Counted from the stretch's first letter, positions 41,423-52,015 are shown. The stretch is DNA of 64,000 nt from Rossellomorea vietnamensis (GCF_025398035.1 NZ_CP104558.1:1426001-1490000), one strand, 5' to 3'. Notes: generated by a model from the letters alone, not told the origin. Numbers and translations are program-made.

Positions 41423-41752
41423 TTAATTTTGTTGCAGCTTTTTACGCTCCCGCTTCATGAAGAGGTCAAGTGTTACCCAGAACACAACGGATGTAATGGC
41501 GAAGATGGCGATGGCGAAGTAAATGTCTTCTGTTTTCCAGTCTAATCGGGGAATAAGCAGGCCCAATACACCTGATAATATATAGTAGCCTCCAATTAAT
41601 TGCAGGTATAACCGTCCTGTTTGGGATTGAAGGTTTTCAAGATACCCTTTTCCTGCTTTGCCGAAGAAAATGGCTACTCCTCTTAAAATGACATAAACCG
41701 AAAAGGCAATGATAAGGGATACAACAAACTCTTGATTAAAAACGTCTGCCAT
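41423..41752 (-). CDS. Hypothetical three-helix membrane protein
   Basis: 109 residues from ATG 41752 (GGAGG six bases upstream). Three predicted membrane helices (FVVSLIIAFSVYVILRGVAI, LYLQLIGGYYILSGVLGLLI, YFAIAIFAITSVVFWVTLDL) and a basic tail (KRERKKLQQN). I do not recognise a family. Sits alone between czcD and the CNNM gene. Confidence 0.7.
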   Translation of the reverse strand: MADVFNQEFVVSLIIAFSVYVILRGVAIFFGKAGKGYLENLQSQTGRLYLQLIGGYYILSGVLGLLIPRLDWKTEDIYFAIAIFAITSVVFWVTLDLFMKRERKKLQQN

Positions 41753-42004
41753 GATCGTCCTCCTTTCCAATTATCCAGTGTTTTGAATCCTAAATGATTG
41801 TATTGTTCATAAATATTCACTATGATGAAATCATGAATCTTTCCGGTTAATCGTTATATCTCAGAATAACCCAATGCGTGTTGCATTTCAATGACAATGG
41901 ATAGGAATGTAATACGTTAAAGGATATATTCAATTCTTAAGGATTTCAAGTGGCATTCGGCCCTCAATTCTTACGTAATCATGACTATTTCATACAGGAG
42001 GTGA

Positions 42005-43378
42005 TTGAAGCGAAAGAATGGGACAACTTCCCGTGCTTTTGACTTCTACTACTTGGATATTTTAATTAATTTACTACTTGTCGCCCTGCTGATCGGATTG
42101 ACAGCGTTCTTCGTCGCTTCTGAATTTGCCATTGTGAAAGTAAGGGGTTCGAGAATCGATCAGTTGGTCTCTGAAGGAAATCAAACCGCTGTTGCTGCGA
42201 AAAGGGTCATTTCCCATCTCGACGAATACCTTTCTGCCTGTCAGCTGGGGATTACCATCACCTCCCTTGGACTTGGCTGGTTAGGAGAACCAACCATTGA
42301 AACCTTGCTACACCCATTATTTGAAAAGTTTGATTTGAATCCGTCCATTTCAAGCATCATTTCATTTGCACTGGCTTTTTCGGTCATTACCTTTTTGCAT
42401 GTGGTAATAGGGGAATTGGCTCCGAAGACATTCGCCATCCAAAAAGCTGAAAAAATCACCTTGTTATTCGCCAAGCCGCTCATTTGGTTCTACCGGATTG
42501 CGTATCCATTCATTTGGACCTTGAATAGTTCGGCACGTGTGTTTACAGGCATGTTCGGTTTGAAACCGGCCTCAGAGCATGAAATCGCCCATTCGGAAGA
42601 AGAGCTTAGAATCATTCTTTCCGATAGCTATAAGAGCGGTGAAATCAACTCTTCGGAATTCAAGTATGTGAATAAGATATTTGAATTCGACGAGCGCATC
42701 GCCAAGGAAATCATGGTCCCCCGTACAAACATTGTGACTCTATCCGCAGGATCCACCATTGATGAAGTATTATCAGTCATTAAGGAAGAGCGGTATACGA
42801 GATACCCTGTCGTGGATGGGGATAAAGACAATATCCTTGGGGTCGTGAATGTGAAGGAACTCTTAACGACCCTCGTGAATCATAAAAGCGAGCATGAAGA
42901 CGTAACCTCCTTCATTAAGCCCGTCATCCGCGTCATTGAAACTATCCCGATTAAAGCCCTGCTCCTCAAGTTGCAAAAGGAACGCTCCCCGATGGCCGTC
43001 CTTCTTGATGAATACGGAGGAACGGCAGGTCTGGTTACGGTGGAGGACATCATCGAAGAAATCGTCGGTGAGATCCGGGATGAATTTGATATCGATGAAA
43101 TTCCTGAAGTCCAGAAGATAAAAGAAGATCATTATATTTTCGACGCCGTCATGCTCATTGAAGAAGTGAATGACCTTCTCGGCATCTCGATTGAAGAAGA
43201 GGAAGTCGACACAATCGGAGGCTGGTTCCTCACTCAAAAATATGAGGTCAAGCCTGAAGATAAGATCGAAGAACAAGGCTACTGCTTTAAAGTCAAAGAA
43301 ATCGACGGCCACCATATTCAGTACCTGGAAGTCACCAAAATGAAAAAGAACACATCTGAAACGAACGAGTCTCACTAA
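42005..43378 (+). CDS. CNNM/CorC-type hemolysin-family transporter (YhdP/MpfA-like)
   Basis: 457 residues; TTG start with AGGAGGTGA adjacent. Order: DUF21/CNNM membrane domain (residues ~15-205; [37 protein letters not shown]), two CBS domains (~225-345; [46 protein letters not shown]) and CorC/HlyC domain. B. subtilis MpfA/YhdP prevents Mg2+ intoxication by exporting Mg2+; that role is likely here. No magnesium riboswitch found upstream. Confidence 0.9.
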   Translation: MKRKNGTTSRAFDFYYLDILINLLLVALLIGLTAFFVASEFAIVKVRGSRIDQLVSEGNQTAVAAKRVISHLDEYLSACQLGITITSLGLGWLGEPTIETLLHPLFEKFDLNPSISSIISFALAFSVITFLHVVIGELAPKTFAIQKAEKITLLFAKPLIWFYRIAYPFIWTLNSSARVFTGMFGLKPASEHEIAHSEEELRIILSDSYKSGEINSSEFKYVNKIFEFDERIAKEIMVPRTNIVTLSAGSTIDEVLSVIKEERYTRYPVVDGDKDNILGVVNVKELLTTLVNHKSEHEDVTSFIKPVIRVIETIPIKALLLKLQKERSPMAVLLDEYGGTAGLVTVEDIIEEIVGEIRDEFDIDEIPEVQKIKEDHYIFDAVMLIEEVNDLLGISIEEEEVDTIGGWFLTQKYEVKPEDKIEEQGYCFKVKEIDGHHIQYLEVTKMKKNTSETNESH

Positions 43379-43397
43379 GAGCCCGTTCGTTTTTTTA
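43359..43397 (+). terminator. Intrinsic terminator overlapping the CNNM gene end
   Basis: AACGAACG (43360-43367)/CGTTCGTT (43384-43391) followed by T-run. Confidence 0.85.
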
Positions 43398-43477
43398 TGT
43401 TCCTCAAGACGTCAGCAGAGAATAAATCTTTTCTTAAATGGAAAAATAAGCGGAAATAGATAGTTAAGAGGTGAATT

Positions 43478-44764
43478 ATGACTAGCATCATCGTTGGATT
43501 AATCCTGCTTATGGTTTTAGCGTATTTAGGATGGTCGATCATCTGGATCGCGCCGCTGGTTGCAGGTTTGGTTGCGTTAATGAGTGGTCTTGATCTGCTG
43601 CCGGCCTATACAGAAACGTATATGACCGGATTTGTGGACTTTGCAAAAGAATGGTTTCCTGTCTTCCTGTTTGGGGCCATCTTCGGAAAGTTGATGGAAG
43701 ATGTAGGTGCCGCTCAATCCGTGGCATATAAGATCACCAACATTATCGGGAAAGACCGGGCCATCCTGGGAGTACTGATTGCTGCAGCGGTATTGACATA
43801 TGGCGGTGTCAGTTTATTCGTGGTGGTGTTTGCCATCTATCCACTGGCGATCGCCATGTTCAGAGAGGCGGATATTACACGGAAACTACTGCCGCCAACC
43901 TTTGTATTAGGTGCTTTCACCTTTACCATGACCGCAATCCCCGGTACACCACAGATCCAGAACCTGATACCGATCGATTACTTCAAGACATCACCTACTG
44001 CCGCTCCCATCATCGGGATTACCGGGGGGTTAATCATGGCGGTTGGCGGGTACTTTTATTTAAGATGGCGTCAAAAGCAGTTCACGGCGAAAGGCGATGT
44101 TTTCACCGAACCCAAAGGCGGGAATGATGTAAAAGAAATTAAAGAATCGGAGCTTCCGAACTTCTATCTCTCGTTTCTGCCACTTGTCATCGTCGTCGTT
44201 ACCTTGAATGTGTTCAAGTGGAATATCCTGACTGCCCTTCTTGTCGGAATCCTTTCAATATTACTCATTAATTTCAAACATTATAAGAAATTCATTCCTG
44301 CTGTCAATGGAGGGGCCAAAGGTTCTGTGATGGCCGTGATCAATACCAGTGCCGCAGTCGGGTTTGGGGCTGTCGTGACAGCGGCACCCGGTTTTAAGAC
44401 GTTAACGAAACTCATCCTGGGCATCAAAGGGAATCCGGTGATCTCAGAAGCTATCGCTGTTCAAACATTGGCTGCCATAACGGGTTCTGCTTCCGGAGGG
44501 ATGGGAATTGCCCTGGAGGCGTTGGGAGATAAATATTATGAGCTTTCACAGACAAGCGGAATCAGCGCAGAAGCATTCCACCGGATTGCGTCCATTTCTT
44601 CCGGTGCATCGATTCTGCCTCATAATGGCGCTCTCCTGACCCTATTTGCCGTAACGGGACTTACTCATAAAGATTCATATCTAGATGTTGCCGTTGTCGG
44701 GCTGCTAATTCCGACAATCGCGGAAATCGTCTCAATCATCCTAGCCAATATGGGAATTTACTAA
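43478..44764 (+). CDS. GntP-family permease, probably for 3-hydroxybutyrate (YxjC-like)
   Basis: 428 residues, twelve or more membrane helices, GntP family (VLTYGGVSLFVVVFAIYPLAIAMF, TFTMTAIPGTPQIQNLIP, SGASILPHNGALLTLFAVTG). GAGGTGA before the ATG. Immediately upstream of a 3-hydroxybutyrate dehydrogenase-like gene, matching the yxjC...yxjF pairing in B. subtilis, but without the scoAB CoA-transferase genes between them. Confidence 0.85.
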   Translation: MTSIIVGLILLMVLAYLGWSIIWIAPLVAGLVALMSGLDLLPAYTETYMTGFVDFAKEWFPVFLFGAIFGKLMEDVGAAQSVAYKITNIIGKDRAILGVLIAAAVLTYGGVSLFVVVFAIYPLAIAMFREADITRKLLPPTFVLGAFTFTMTAIPGTPQIQNLIPIDYFKTSPTAAPIIGITGGLIMAVGGYFYLRWRQKQFTAKGDVFTEPKGGNDVKEIKESELPNFYLSFLPLVIVVVTLNVFKWNILTALLVGILSILLINFKHYKKFIPAVNGGAKGSVMAVINTSAAVGFGAVVTAAPGFKTLTKLILGIKGNPVISEAIAVQTLAAITGSASGGMGIALEALGDKYYELSQTSGISAEAFHRIASISSGASILPHNGALLTLFAVTGLTHKDSYLDVAVVGLLIPTIAEIVSIILANMGIY

Positions 44765-44782
44765 TTCGAGGAGGAAATCAAA

Positions 44783-45559
44783 ATGGTCAATGACAAAGTG
44801 GTATTTATTACAGGTGCTGCAAGAGGGATCGGATTTGAAATCGGGGAACATTTTGCCCAAAATGGTGCAAAGGTCGTTCTGTCCGATATCAATCAAGAAG
44901 GATTGGATGAAGCGGTAGATGAACTAAAAAGCAGAGGGTTTGAATGCCTTGGCATTAAATGCGACGTAACGAGTGAAGACGACGTGAAGGCCGGAATCGA
45001 TAAGACCGTAGAACACTATGGACGGATCGATGTCCTGATCAATAATGCAGGGCTTCAACATGTTTCACCCATTGAGGACTTTCCGATTGAAAAGTTCGAA
45101 CTATTAATCAAAATCATGCTGACCGCCCCATTCATTGCAACGAAATTTGCTTTTCCACATATGAAAAAGCAGAAGTTCGGTCGGATCATCAACATGGCCT
45201 CCATCAATGGCTTGATCGGATTTGCCGGGAAAGCAGCTTATAATAGTGCGAAGCATGGAGTCATCGGATTAACCAAAGTGTCCGCCCTCGAAGGAGCTGA
45301 ACACGGTATCACCGTAAACGCCATGTGCCCTGGATACGTGGATACCCCCCTTGTCCGTAACCAGTTGAAGGATATTTCAACAACCCGGGGAGTAGAGCTT
45401 GAGAAAGTATTGGAGGACGTCATTTACCCTCTGGTGCCCCAAAAACGGTTACTCTCAGTGGAAGAAATTGCGGATTACACCATCTTCCTTGCAAGTGACA
45501 AAGCGAAAGGTGTTACCGGCCAAGCGGTAGTCCTCGATGGAGGATATACAGCTCAATAA
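44783..45559 (+). CDS. 3-hydroxybutyrate dehydrogenase (SDR, YxjF-like)
   Basis: 258 residues, classical SDR: NAD site TGAARGIGFEIG, NNAG, catalytic Ser in NMASING, Tyr-X3-Lys in AYNSAKHGVIGL, CPGYVDTPLV, C-terminal GQAVVLDGGYTAQ. The QLKDIS...VLEDVIYPLVPQKRLLSVEEIADY loop is characteristic of D-3-hydroxybutyrate dehydrogenases, oxidising 3-hydroxybutyrate to acetoacetate. Nineteen bases after the GntP permease with GAGGAGG. Confidence 0.9.
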   Translation: MVNDKVVFITGAARGIGFEIGEHFAQNGAKVVLSDINQEGLDEAVDELKSRGFECLGIKCDVTSEDDVKAGIDKTVEHYGRIDVLINNAGLQHVSPIEDFPIEKFELLIKIMLTAPFIATKFAFPHMKKQKFGRIINMASINGLIGFAGKAAYNSAKHGVIGLTKVSALEGAEHGITVNAMCPGYVDTPLVRNQLKDISTTRGVELEKVLEDVIYPLVPQKRLLSVEEIADYTIFLASDKAKGVTGQAVVLDGGYTAQ

Positions 45560-45569
45560 TACCAACTCG

Positions 45570-45604
45570 AAAAATCGGATCAGAACCCTGATCCGATTTT
45601 TATT
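45570..45604. terminator. Bidirectional intrinsic terminator
   Basis: AAATCGGATCAG / CTGATCCGATTT stem. Confidence 0.92.
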
Positions 45605-47205
45605 TACTTCATGTTTTCCGGGAATACACTCAGATCCACTCCCCATACCATAGGCATGACGAAATAAATCAAGAGCGTGATGAACACAATACTAATAAGA
45701 TTCAACCATACACCCGCTTTGACCATGTCCCCCATCTTGATATAACCCGATCCGAATACCACTGCATTAGGCGGTGTGGCAACCGGCAACATGAATGCAC
45801 AGGATGCAGCGAGACCGGCGGCTACCATCAAACTATACGGATGAACATTCAAAGCAGCGGCAAGGGCTGCCATAATCGGGAACATCATCGTGGCTGTGGC
45901 CGTATTGGACGTGATTTCCGTCAAGAAAATCACAAAAGCCGTGACAGCCACAAGGATGATGATAAATGATATTCCGTCGAGTACCGTCAACTGCTTCCCT
46001 ATCCATTCCGCAAGGCCCGTCTCTTTGAAACCTTTTGCAATGGCAAGTCCTCCGCCAAACAGAAGCAGGATACCCCATGGAAGCTTTTTGGCATCGTCCC
46101 ACTTCAACAATCTTGACTCTTTTCTGCCTGGAAGCAGGAAGAGGACGAGTGCTCCTGTAATGGCAATGATCGTATCATCCAAAGATGGGATCCAGTCGTT
46201 CAATAAAAAAGAACGTGTGATCCAGCAAAAGGCTGTAGCGACGAAGACTGTCAAAACAAGCTTTTCTTCGAAAGATATCCTTCCTAGAGAGCGGTTTTCC
46301 TTCTCCACAATCTCCCTGCCCCCAGGAAGTTCCTTGATTTTCAGCGGGAATGCCACCTTGATGAGATACCACCATGTGGCCATGAGGAGGATGGCCGCGA
46401 GAGGGACTCCGAAGAGCATCCACTTTGCAAAAGAAAAGTCGATTCCATACAGCTGTTTGATCACTGCAGCAAATATCGTGTTGGGAGGCGTCCCGATTAA
46501 GGTTCCCAATCCTCCGATCGATGCACTGTAGGCAATCCCGAGCATGATGACTTTACTGAAATGCCCCGTCCTTTTTGCTCCTTCCTTCTGTAAACTTTCA
46601 TTCACTTGATAAACTACGGCGGTTCCGATCGGCAACATCATCATGGCCGTTGCGGTGTTTGATATCCACATGGAAAGAAATCCTGTCGCAAGCATGAACC
46701 CAAGGACAATCCGCTCAGTGCTTGTCCCGATTAATAAAATGATGTTCATGGCGATTCGCTTATGTAAATTCCATTTTTCCATGGCGATTGCAATGATGAA
46801 ACCTCCCATAAATAAGAAGATTGTGCCATCTCCATAAGCAGATGTCACTTCTCCGGACTGAAGGGCACCGGTAACCGGGAATAAAATGATCGGCAGGAGA
46901 GATGTTGCCGGTATCGGTATGGCCTCTGTGATCCACCAAACCGCAATCCATACTGTTCCTGCAAGAACCGCTACCGCTTCTTCGGAAAGTCCCTCAGGAG
47001 AAAAGAAAAGTAATATGAGCAAAAATAATACTGGGCCTAATACGAACCCGATCGATTGCCGTGGTTTTAGAGAAGGCTCCGGCTTTCGATCGGTTTCCAT
47101 CGTTTCCTTCACCGGCGTGCTCCCTGAGGTGAAGAATTGGAGCGTATCCTTGACATCAAGGTGCCAGCCCCAAAGTGTTCCCCATGCTCTTTTCACCATT
47201 TGCAT
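45604..47205 (-). CDS. DASS-family sodium-coupled anion symporter (SLC13 type)
   Basis: 533 residues. About 45-residue hydrophilic N-terminal extension, then eleven or more helices. DASS signatures: SNTATAMMMLPIGTAVV and the repeat TSNTATATMMFPIMAALA (SNT motifs holding Na+ and carboxylate), PVATPPNAVVFGSGYI, IGGLGTLIGTPPNTIFAAV. Imports C4-dicarboxylates or citrate with Na+; B. subtilis YflS (malate) is a relative. Ends at the terminator shared with the hydroxybutyrate operon. Confidence 0.92.
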   Translation of the reverse strand: MQMVKRAWGTLWGWHLDVKDTLQFFTSGSTPVKETMETDRKPEPSLKPRQSIGFVLGPVLFLLILLFFSPEGLSEEAVAVLAGTVWIAVWWITEAIPIPATSLLPIILFPVTGALQSGEVTSAYGDGTIFLFMGGFIIAIAMEKWNLHKRIAMNIILLIGTSTERIVLGFMLATGFLSMWISNTATAMMMLPIGTAVVYQVNESLQKEGAKRTGHFSKVIMLGIAYSASIGGLGTLIGTPPNTIFAAVIKQLYGIDFSFAKWMLFGVPLAAILLMATWWYLIKVAFPLKIKELPGGREIVEKENRSLGRISFEEKLVLTVFVATAFCWITRSFLLNDWIPSLDDTIIAITGALVLFLLPGRKESRLLKWDDAKKLPWGILLLFGGGLAIAKGFKETGLAEWIGKQLTVLDGISFIIILVAVTAFVIFLTEITSNTATATMMFPIMAALAAALNVHPYSLMVAAGLAASCAFMLPVATPPNAVVFGSGYIKMGDMVKAGVWLNLISIVFITLLIYFVMPMVWGVDLSVFPENMK

Positions 47206-47403
47206 AACCCATTCCCCCCTTTGATTATTAATAGTCCATACCCTTTTACGAAAGCGTCATAAACAAAAACCAACCATATTCTGTAAGAGTACCTCTTTCC
47301 TCCTATCCGTTTTCAGAGAATGATTAAAGGACCATTTCATCATAGAACGTTTCATTGTAAAATAATGTTAGATAGATATGACGTTTTTACAAAAGGAGAA
47401 GAG

Positions 47404-48033
47404 ATGAAAATTTACTGGCAAATAAGCTATTTTGTTTTCGGATTACTCATTTTCAGCTATGGGATCAGCATGTCCATAAAGGTTCAGTACTTAGGCATTC
47501 ATCCATGGGATGTACTGAATATCGCCATGTTCCAGAAGTTCGGTTTGACCATCGGAACGTGGAATATCATCGTAGGAGCCATGCTCGTTTCAGGTACGCT
47601 TATCCTAAAGGGAAAATATGTTCAAATCGGCACCATCCTAAACGGAGTACTGGTGGGAGTGCTAGTGGACTTTTTTCTCTTCTATGATCTGCTTCCTCCA
47701 AAAACGGGGCTGATCACGGATATTCCGATTCTACTATCTGCCATTTTATTGATGGGGATCGGCGGGGGATTATATTCCGCTGCCCATCTCGGGACCGGTC
47801 CACGGGATGGATTTATGCTCACCATCTCAGATTTAACCGGTCTTTCCATCAGCAGGGTCCGGATAATCTGTGAGTGCACGGTACTACTGATCGGCCTTTT
47901 CCTATCCGGGCCAGTCTTTGTGTTTACATTCATTTATACATTCATTCAAAGTCCCATCTTTCAAAAGTCTTTCTTATTTTTCACTAACAGACTCCACACA
48001 CGTTTCCCACAACACAGCAATATTAGTATGTGA
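47404..48033 (+). CDS. YczE/YyaS/YitT-type integral membrane protein
   Basis: 209 residues from ATG 47404 (AAAGGAG seven bases upstream; the frame open to 47320 lacks a site). Five helices; SYGISMSIKVQYLGIHPWDVLNI and AHLGTGPRDGFMLTISDLTG are typical of the YczE group. Related to YczE, which influences lipopeptide production in B. subtilis, but the biochemical role is unknown. Confidence 0.85.
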   Translation: MKIYWQISYFVFGLLIFSYGISMSIKVQYLGIHPWDVLNIAMFQKFGLTIGTWNIIVGAMLVSGTLILKGKYVQIGTILNGVLVGVLVDFFLFYDLLPPKTGLITDIPILLSAILLMGIGGGLYSAAHLGTGPRDGFMLTISDLTGLSISRVRIICECTVLLIGLFLSGPVFVFTFIYTFIQSPIFQKSFLFFTNRLHTRFPQHSNISM

Positions 48034-48133
48034 AACGAGAGTGGAAGGGGTGAACCAGAGGCTAAAGGATTTCGTTTTAAGGGGGGCGGCACTTATCGCT
48101 TGGTAGATCTGGTTAAACACCGAGCTGTTAATT

Positions 48134-48165
48134 AGGCGGTGAAATTCCGCTTATTTTCCTTTCAC
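48134..48165 (+). terminator. Weak intrinsic terminator after the YczE-like gene
   Basis: GCGG-TGAAATT-CCGC then TTATTTT; short stem. Confidence 0.35.
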
Positions 48166-48185
48166 TGGTTCTTCAACGTCTTTTT

Positions 48186-48224
48186 CCAAATAAAAGAACT
48201 CACCAAACTATGGCAAGTTCTTCT
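48186..48224 (-). terminator. Intrinsic terminator of the 114-residue gene
   Basis: Minus strand AAGAACTT...AGTTCTT then TTATTT. Confidence 0.65.
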
Positions 48225-48256
48225 AAAAAGCACCTCAAAATGGAAAGGTTCATCCC

Positions 48257-48601
48257 TTATGACATCTCACATGCAACCAGGCCGTATTGCTGATCCTGAT
48301 CCAGTTGCTTTATAAACTGGAATAGTTGCTGTACTTGTTCATCATCCGTTTCTCTCTTATAATATTCTTCCAGCATCGATAGCATCTCTGCCGGGAACAT
48401 CAGGCAGGTATGACTTCCCCAATCGGTCTGCCGTCCCTCCAATCTTTTATAATAAATACCATCCAGCACGGAGAAGAATAGTTCATAGCCCCTCGGAAAA
48501 AAGGGACTGATCCGTTTTGGATAATTATGATTCCAGTCTCCCCCTTCATAATGAAACGACCGGTCCCTTAAATCACCGATAAAGACTTCCACGTCTGCCA
48601 T
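48257..48601 (-). CDS. Hypothetical protein downstream of spoVR
   Basis: 114 residues from ATG 48601 (GAGGAGG seven bases upstream); the long frame to 48856 overlaps spoVR and is rejected. Soluble, rich in aromatic residues (GDWNHNYPKRISPFFPRGYELFF, QTDWGSHTCLMFP), acidic C-terminus. Family not recognised. A terminator lies between it and spoVR, so it probably has its own promoter. Confidence 0.7.
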   Translation of the reverse strand: MADVEVFIGDLRDRSFHYEGGDWNHNYPKRISPFFPRGYELFFSVLDGIYYKRLEGRQTDWGSHTCLMFPAEMLSMLEEYYKRETDDEQVQQLFQFIKQLDQDQQYGLVACEMS

Positions 48602-48661
48602 CTTATCTCCTCCTCTAATGTTCTTATTATTATGTATGAACCCGTCCACCTTTTTTAGAAC

Positions 48662-48702
48662 AAAAAAGAGCCCCATCCGGATGATATCCTGGATGTGACT
48701 CT
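48662..48702 (-). terminator. Intrinsic terminator after spoVR
   Basis: Minus strand GAGTCACATCC...GGATGGGGCTC with one mismatch, then six T. Confidence 0.8.
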
Positions 48703-48707
48703 TCCTC

Positions 48708-50120
48708 CTATAGATATTTCCGCTGAACACTTCTTCCGTCATACGTAAATAGCATATCCCGGTTCTCCACATGGGTCTCGATATGAACCGGTCTTCCCCA
48801 GAGCCGGTGCAAATAAGGTAAAACCTTTTCCAAATATTTAATATCAAGCTCGACATCTTCGAACCAGTGCTTCAGGTAAAGTTCCCCGCTCTTCATATAA
48901 TCCCCGTCATTCACAGTGATGTAAGGGAAACCGCCATTCACCCTCATGCCCACGAGCTGATCCCGGACATGGGTCCATTCTTTATCGACAATTTTATAAT
49001 CCTTCCCCTGCTTTTGGAACAGATACATATCCTCTCTCGTCACCAGATCCTTCGTTAGATAGTTTCGCAAGAAGGAAATATCCGATTCGATTTCACGCAC
49101 TTCAAACATTTTTTCACGACCGGAATTCGGCTTTACCCCCCGTTTTTTCATCTCTTCTGTCGGGTTGTCGAACCGATCCTCAATATCTTCGAAAATCTTC
49201 AGACCGAGATAATATGGATTGATCTGTGTGCGGGACGGCTGTACGACACCAGCATTGAGCTTGGCAAACTCGATCGATTCACCGCTTGTCAGATCCATTT
49301 CACGAATGATCCGCTGATGCCAATAAGAGGCCCATCCTTCATTCATGATCTTCGTTTCAAGCTGTGGCCAGAAATACAGCATTTCCTCCCTCATCATTGT
49401 CAATATATCCCGCTGCCAGTCCGACAATTCCCTGCTGTACTGCTCGATGAAAAGAAGGATGTCCTTCTCCGGCTGCGGAGGAAACTTCTTCTTCACTTTC
49501 TTCTTTTCCCTGCTCTTTGGCTTTTCATCCAAGGACCATAGATCATCATATGGCGTCGCATGACTCACTTCTTCTTCTTCCCACTCCACATCATCCATCG
49601 TCCACGACAGTTTCGGCCTCATGAGGGAAGGATCGATATGTTCATCGACGGCAAGGACCGCATCAAGGAAATTCTCGACTTCCTGCTTCCCATGTTCGAT
49701 CTCATATCTGCGCACGCGTTCAGCCGTAGCCGACATACTTTCCACCATATCCCGCTTCGTATTCTGAAAACGGACATTGTTCTTAAAGAAGTCACAGTGT
49801 GCCAGAACGTGAGCCACAATCAATTTATTCTGTATGAGGGAATTGGAATCCAGCAAGAACGCATAACAAGGATCCGAGTTGATCACAAGCTCATATATCT
49901 TACTCAACCCCAAATCATACTGCAGCTTCATCTTATGGAACTGCTTCCCGAAACTCCAGTGCGAAAACCGTGTCGGCATCCCATAAGCCCCAAAAGTATA
50001 TATAATGTCAGCAGGACAAATTTCATATCGCATCGGATAAAAATCCAGACCAAACCCGGCTGCTATCTCAGTAATTTCCCCTATCGCATTCTGCAAATTC
50101 TTCTGCTCCTCTAAATTCAT
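48708..50120 (-). CDS. spoVR: SpoVR family protein
   Basis: 470 residues from ATG 50120 (GGGGG about seven bases upstream). SpoVR takes part in spore cortex formation in B. subtilis. Conserved blocks: [100 protein letters not shown]. Includes a central charged stretch ([10 protein letters not shown]). Biochemical activity is not established. Located in the yhb/yhc/yhd-like neighbourhood. Confidence 0.95.
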   Translation of the reverse strand: MNLEEQKNLQNAIGEITEIAAGFGLDFYPMRYEICPADIIYTFGAYGMPTRFSHWSFGKQFHKMKLQYDLGLSKIYELVINSDPCYAFLLDSNSLIQNKLIVAHVLAHCDFFKNNVRFQNTKRDMVESMSATAERVRRYEIEHGKQEVENFLDAVLAVDEHIDPSLMRPKLSWTMDDVEWEEEEVSHATPYDDLWSLDEKPKSREKKKVKKKFPPQPEKDILLFIEQYSRELSDWQRDILTMMREEMLYFWPQLETKIMNEGWASYWHQRIIREMDLTSGESIEFAKLNAGVVQPSRTQINPYYLGLKIFEDIEDRFDNPTEEMKKRGVKPNSGREKMFEVREIESDISFLRNYLTKDLVTREDMYLFQKQGKDYKIVDKEWTHVRDQLVGMRVNGGFPYITVNDGDYMKSGELYLKHWFEDVELDIKYLEKVLPYLHRLWGRPVHIETHVENRDMLFTYDGRSVQRKYL

Positions 50121-50228
50121 CTTCATCCCCCTCTTTATTCTCTTATCTAAATGTATGAAGACAATGGGGATTTGATGAAAAGAAAAGCGGAGCCGGGTTG
50201 GGCAGAGGCGACAAGCATAACCAACAAA

Positions 50229-50261
50229 AAGGCTGTCCCCATAATCCAGGGAACAGCCTTC
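50229..50261 (-). terminator. Intrinsic terminator of the MFS gene
   Basis: Minus strand AAGGCTGTTCCC...GGGGACAGCCTTTTTG. Confidence 0.88.
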
Positions 50262-50270
50262 TTATCAACC

Positions 50271-51461
50271 TTACGTATTCAAATTCTTTTGCAATAATTT
50301 AACTGGGATGAGAGTAGTGAGCAGCAAGAGTGCAGACCATGTGAAAACCATTGAGACACTCATGACTTCCAGGAGAAGCCCGACCCCCACTGACGATAAG
50401 CCGAACAAGAGCGTGGTTAACGCCCCTTGTGCAGCATAAATCTTCCCGAGCTCTTCCGGCGGCGCACTCTCCTGTAAATACGTCTGAAGCACTACGTTCT
50501 TTATTTGATCAAATAAGCCGAACACAAACGACAGGATAAGCGCCATCACGGCTATTTTATTCCAGGCAAATACAAGAGTGACACCTGAAGTGACAATCAT
50601 GCAGAAGGGGAGCCACTTATGCCGGTGTTTTGAAAAGATGCCATGCAGCTTAAATATGAGATAGGAGGCAAGGACCAATCCCACAAAGAAGCTTGAATTG
50701 ATGAATCCCCACCATTCTTCCCCCCGCTGAAGCAAGAGATCCACATATAAATAAAGAACGGCCGCAATCCAGACGGTCCCTGAAATCGACTCCAGTCCGT
50801 ATATCCAAAAAACGGGGACCAGCCCTTTCCGGCTTTTCACCTGAGACCAGCCCTCCCCAAGCTCCTGCCACCAAATCTTGCGAACTTCCAGCGTGCTACT
50901 TGGAATGACCGGCAGCTTCAGCATATAAAAAGTGCTGGCCAGAAACAAGAGGATCACCACAATGAAAAGATTCGTTGCATTCAGGACTGCTAAAAGAATA
51001 CCGCCCAAAGCCCAGCTTGAGAATTGAATCGTCTGATCGACGGTTGAGAGGAAGCCATTCGCACCCATCAGCTCCTCTCTCTTAACCAGAAATGGCACAT
51101 ATGCATTTCTCGCCGGCAGTGCCCAACCATCCAGAAAAGAAATGATACTCGCACAACTGAGATACATCCACACATTTCCACTACCCAGTACCATCATCAG
51201 GAGGAACACGCATAAAAAAAATGTCTTCCCCATTTGCGAATACGCGATCAAGCTCTTCATCTGTGTACGATTCAACAACAAAGGCGCTGCCATGCTGCTG
51301 ATGAATCGTGAAAAGGTGATCACTAAAGGAACGGCCGTCATGTAAACAGCAGAACCGGTCATATTGTATACAAGGGAGATCAACCCTACGATATAGAAGA
51401 TATCCCCCATATTGGCCAATGACTGACCGAACCACAGATTTCTAAATGCATTGGAATGCAT
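50271..51461 (-). CDS. MFS transporter
   Basis: 396 residues, about twelve helices. Opening FRNLWFGQSLANMGDIFYIVGLISLVYNMTGSA is typical of the MFS_3/transmembrane secretion effector group of efflux pumps. Loop ALPARNAYVPFLVKREELMGANG and second-half FGLFDQIKNVVLQTYLQESAPPEELGKIYA support this. Substrate unknown. Monocistronic; GGAGGAAGAG before the ATG. Confidence 0.87.
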   Translation of the reverse strand: MHSNAFRNLWFGQSLANMGDIFYIVGLISLVYNMTGSAVYMTAVPLVITFSRFISSMAAPLLLNRTQMKSLIAYSQMGKTFFLCVFLLMMVLGSGNVWMYLSCASIISFLDGWALPARNAYVPFLVKREELMGANGFLSTVDQTIQFSSWALGGILLAVLNATNLFIVVILLFLASTFYMLKLPVIPSSTLEVRKIWWQELGEGWSQVKSRKGLVPVFWIYGLESISGTVWIAAVLYLYVDLLLQRGEEWWGFINSSFFVGLVLASYLIFKLHGIFSKHRHKWLPFCMIVTSGVTLVFAWNKIAVMALILSFVFGLFDQIKNVVLQTYLQESAPPEELGKIYAAQGALTTLLFGLSSVGVGLLLEVMSVSMVFTWSALLLLTTLIPVKLLQKNLNT

Positions 51462-51670
51462 ATCTCTTCCTCCCTCTATTCAGTTTATATATAGGTAAGA
51501 AAAGAACAGCATCACATCGGAACAAAGATCCCCTTTCAGAATCAAAACGATTTATGTATGATTTCATTTTAGCAAACTGATGGTGAATTTGCAGGTAATA
51601 CTTTAGTTTATTGTACATATGTATATGCGCGTGCAGATTTTATGGGAAAATGGCCAGTCTCGCCTATAAC

Positions 51671-51706
51671 AAAAAAAGCCTCCTTAATCAAAGAAGACTT
51701 CATCTG
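51671..51706 (-). terminator. Intrinsic terminator of the DUF3889 gene
   Basis: Minus strand AAGTCTTCT...AGGAGGCTT with two G.U pairs, then T-run. Confidence 0.75.
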
Positions 51707-51712
51707 TTCCCG

Positions 51713-52015
51713 TTATTCCTTCACCGAGATGTTGAGTACCTTTTCATTGTCTAGATCGTGTACCACGATGACAACGACCTTTTTCTCGGCATTATTTTCT
51801 TGAACGGTAAATTCAAAGGCATCGGATACCTTGTTCTCCGTCATTTTCTTGCGTCCCTGGTACTGATAATCCTTTACAGGCTGTCCGGGATAGTCCTCTT
51901 TGATGACGGCTGTCGCAATGCGTCCAAACTTCTTATAATCCGACTGCTCGGCATGCGCCTGACTTGAAAATACCAGAAAAAATACAGTTGATAACATCAC
52001 GATTGCTTTCTTCAT
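51713..52015 (-). CDS. Secreted DUF3889 protein (YhdC/YqzG-like)
   Basis: 100 residues from ATG 52015 (AGGTG six bases upstream; ATG 52021 overlaps that site). N-terminal Sec signal with AHA cleavage-type site (FLVFSSQAHAEQ). Mature part YKKFGRIATAVIKEDYPGQPVKDYQYQGRKK and FEFTVQENNAEKKVVVIVVHD is the DUF3889 domain. Divergent next to yhdB as in B. subtilis yhdB-yhdC. Function unknown. Confidence 0.82.
   Translation of the reverse strand: MKKAIVMLSTVFFLVFSSQAHAEQSDYKKFGRIATAVIKEDYPGQPVKDYQYQGRKKMTENKVSDAFEFTVQENNAEKKVVVIVVHDLDNEKVLNISVKE

Noticed and set aside
41771-42004. Magnesium (M-box) riboswitch before the CNNM gene
   Set aside because: No M-box conserved segments and no terminator in the gap.
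48049-48106. Short 18-codon ORF after the YczE-like gene
   Set aside because: GTG too close to its G-rich putative ribosome binding site and no supporting context.
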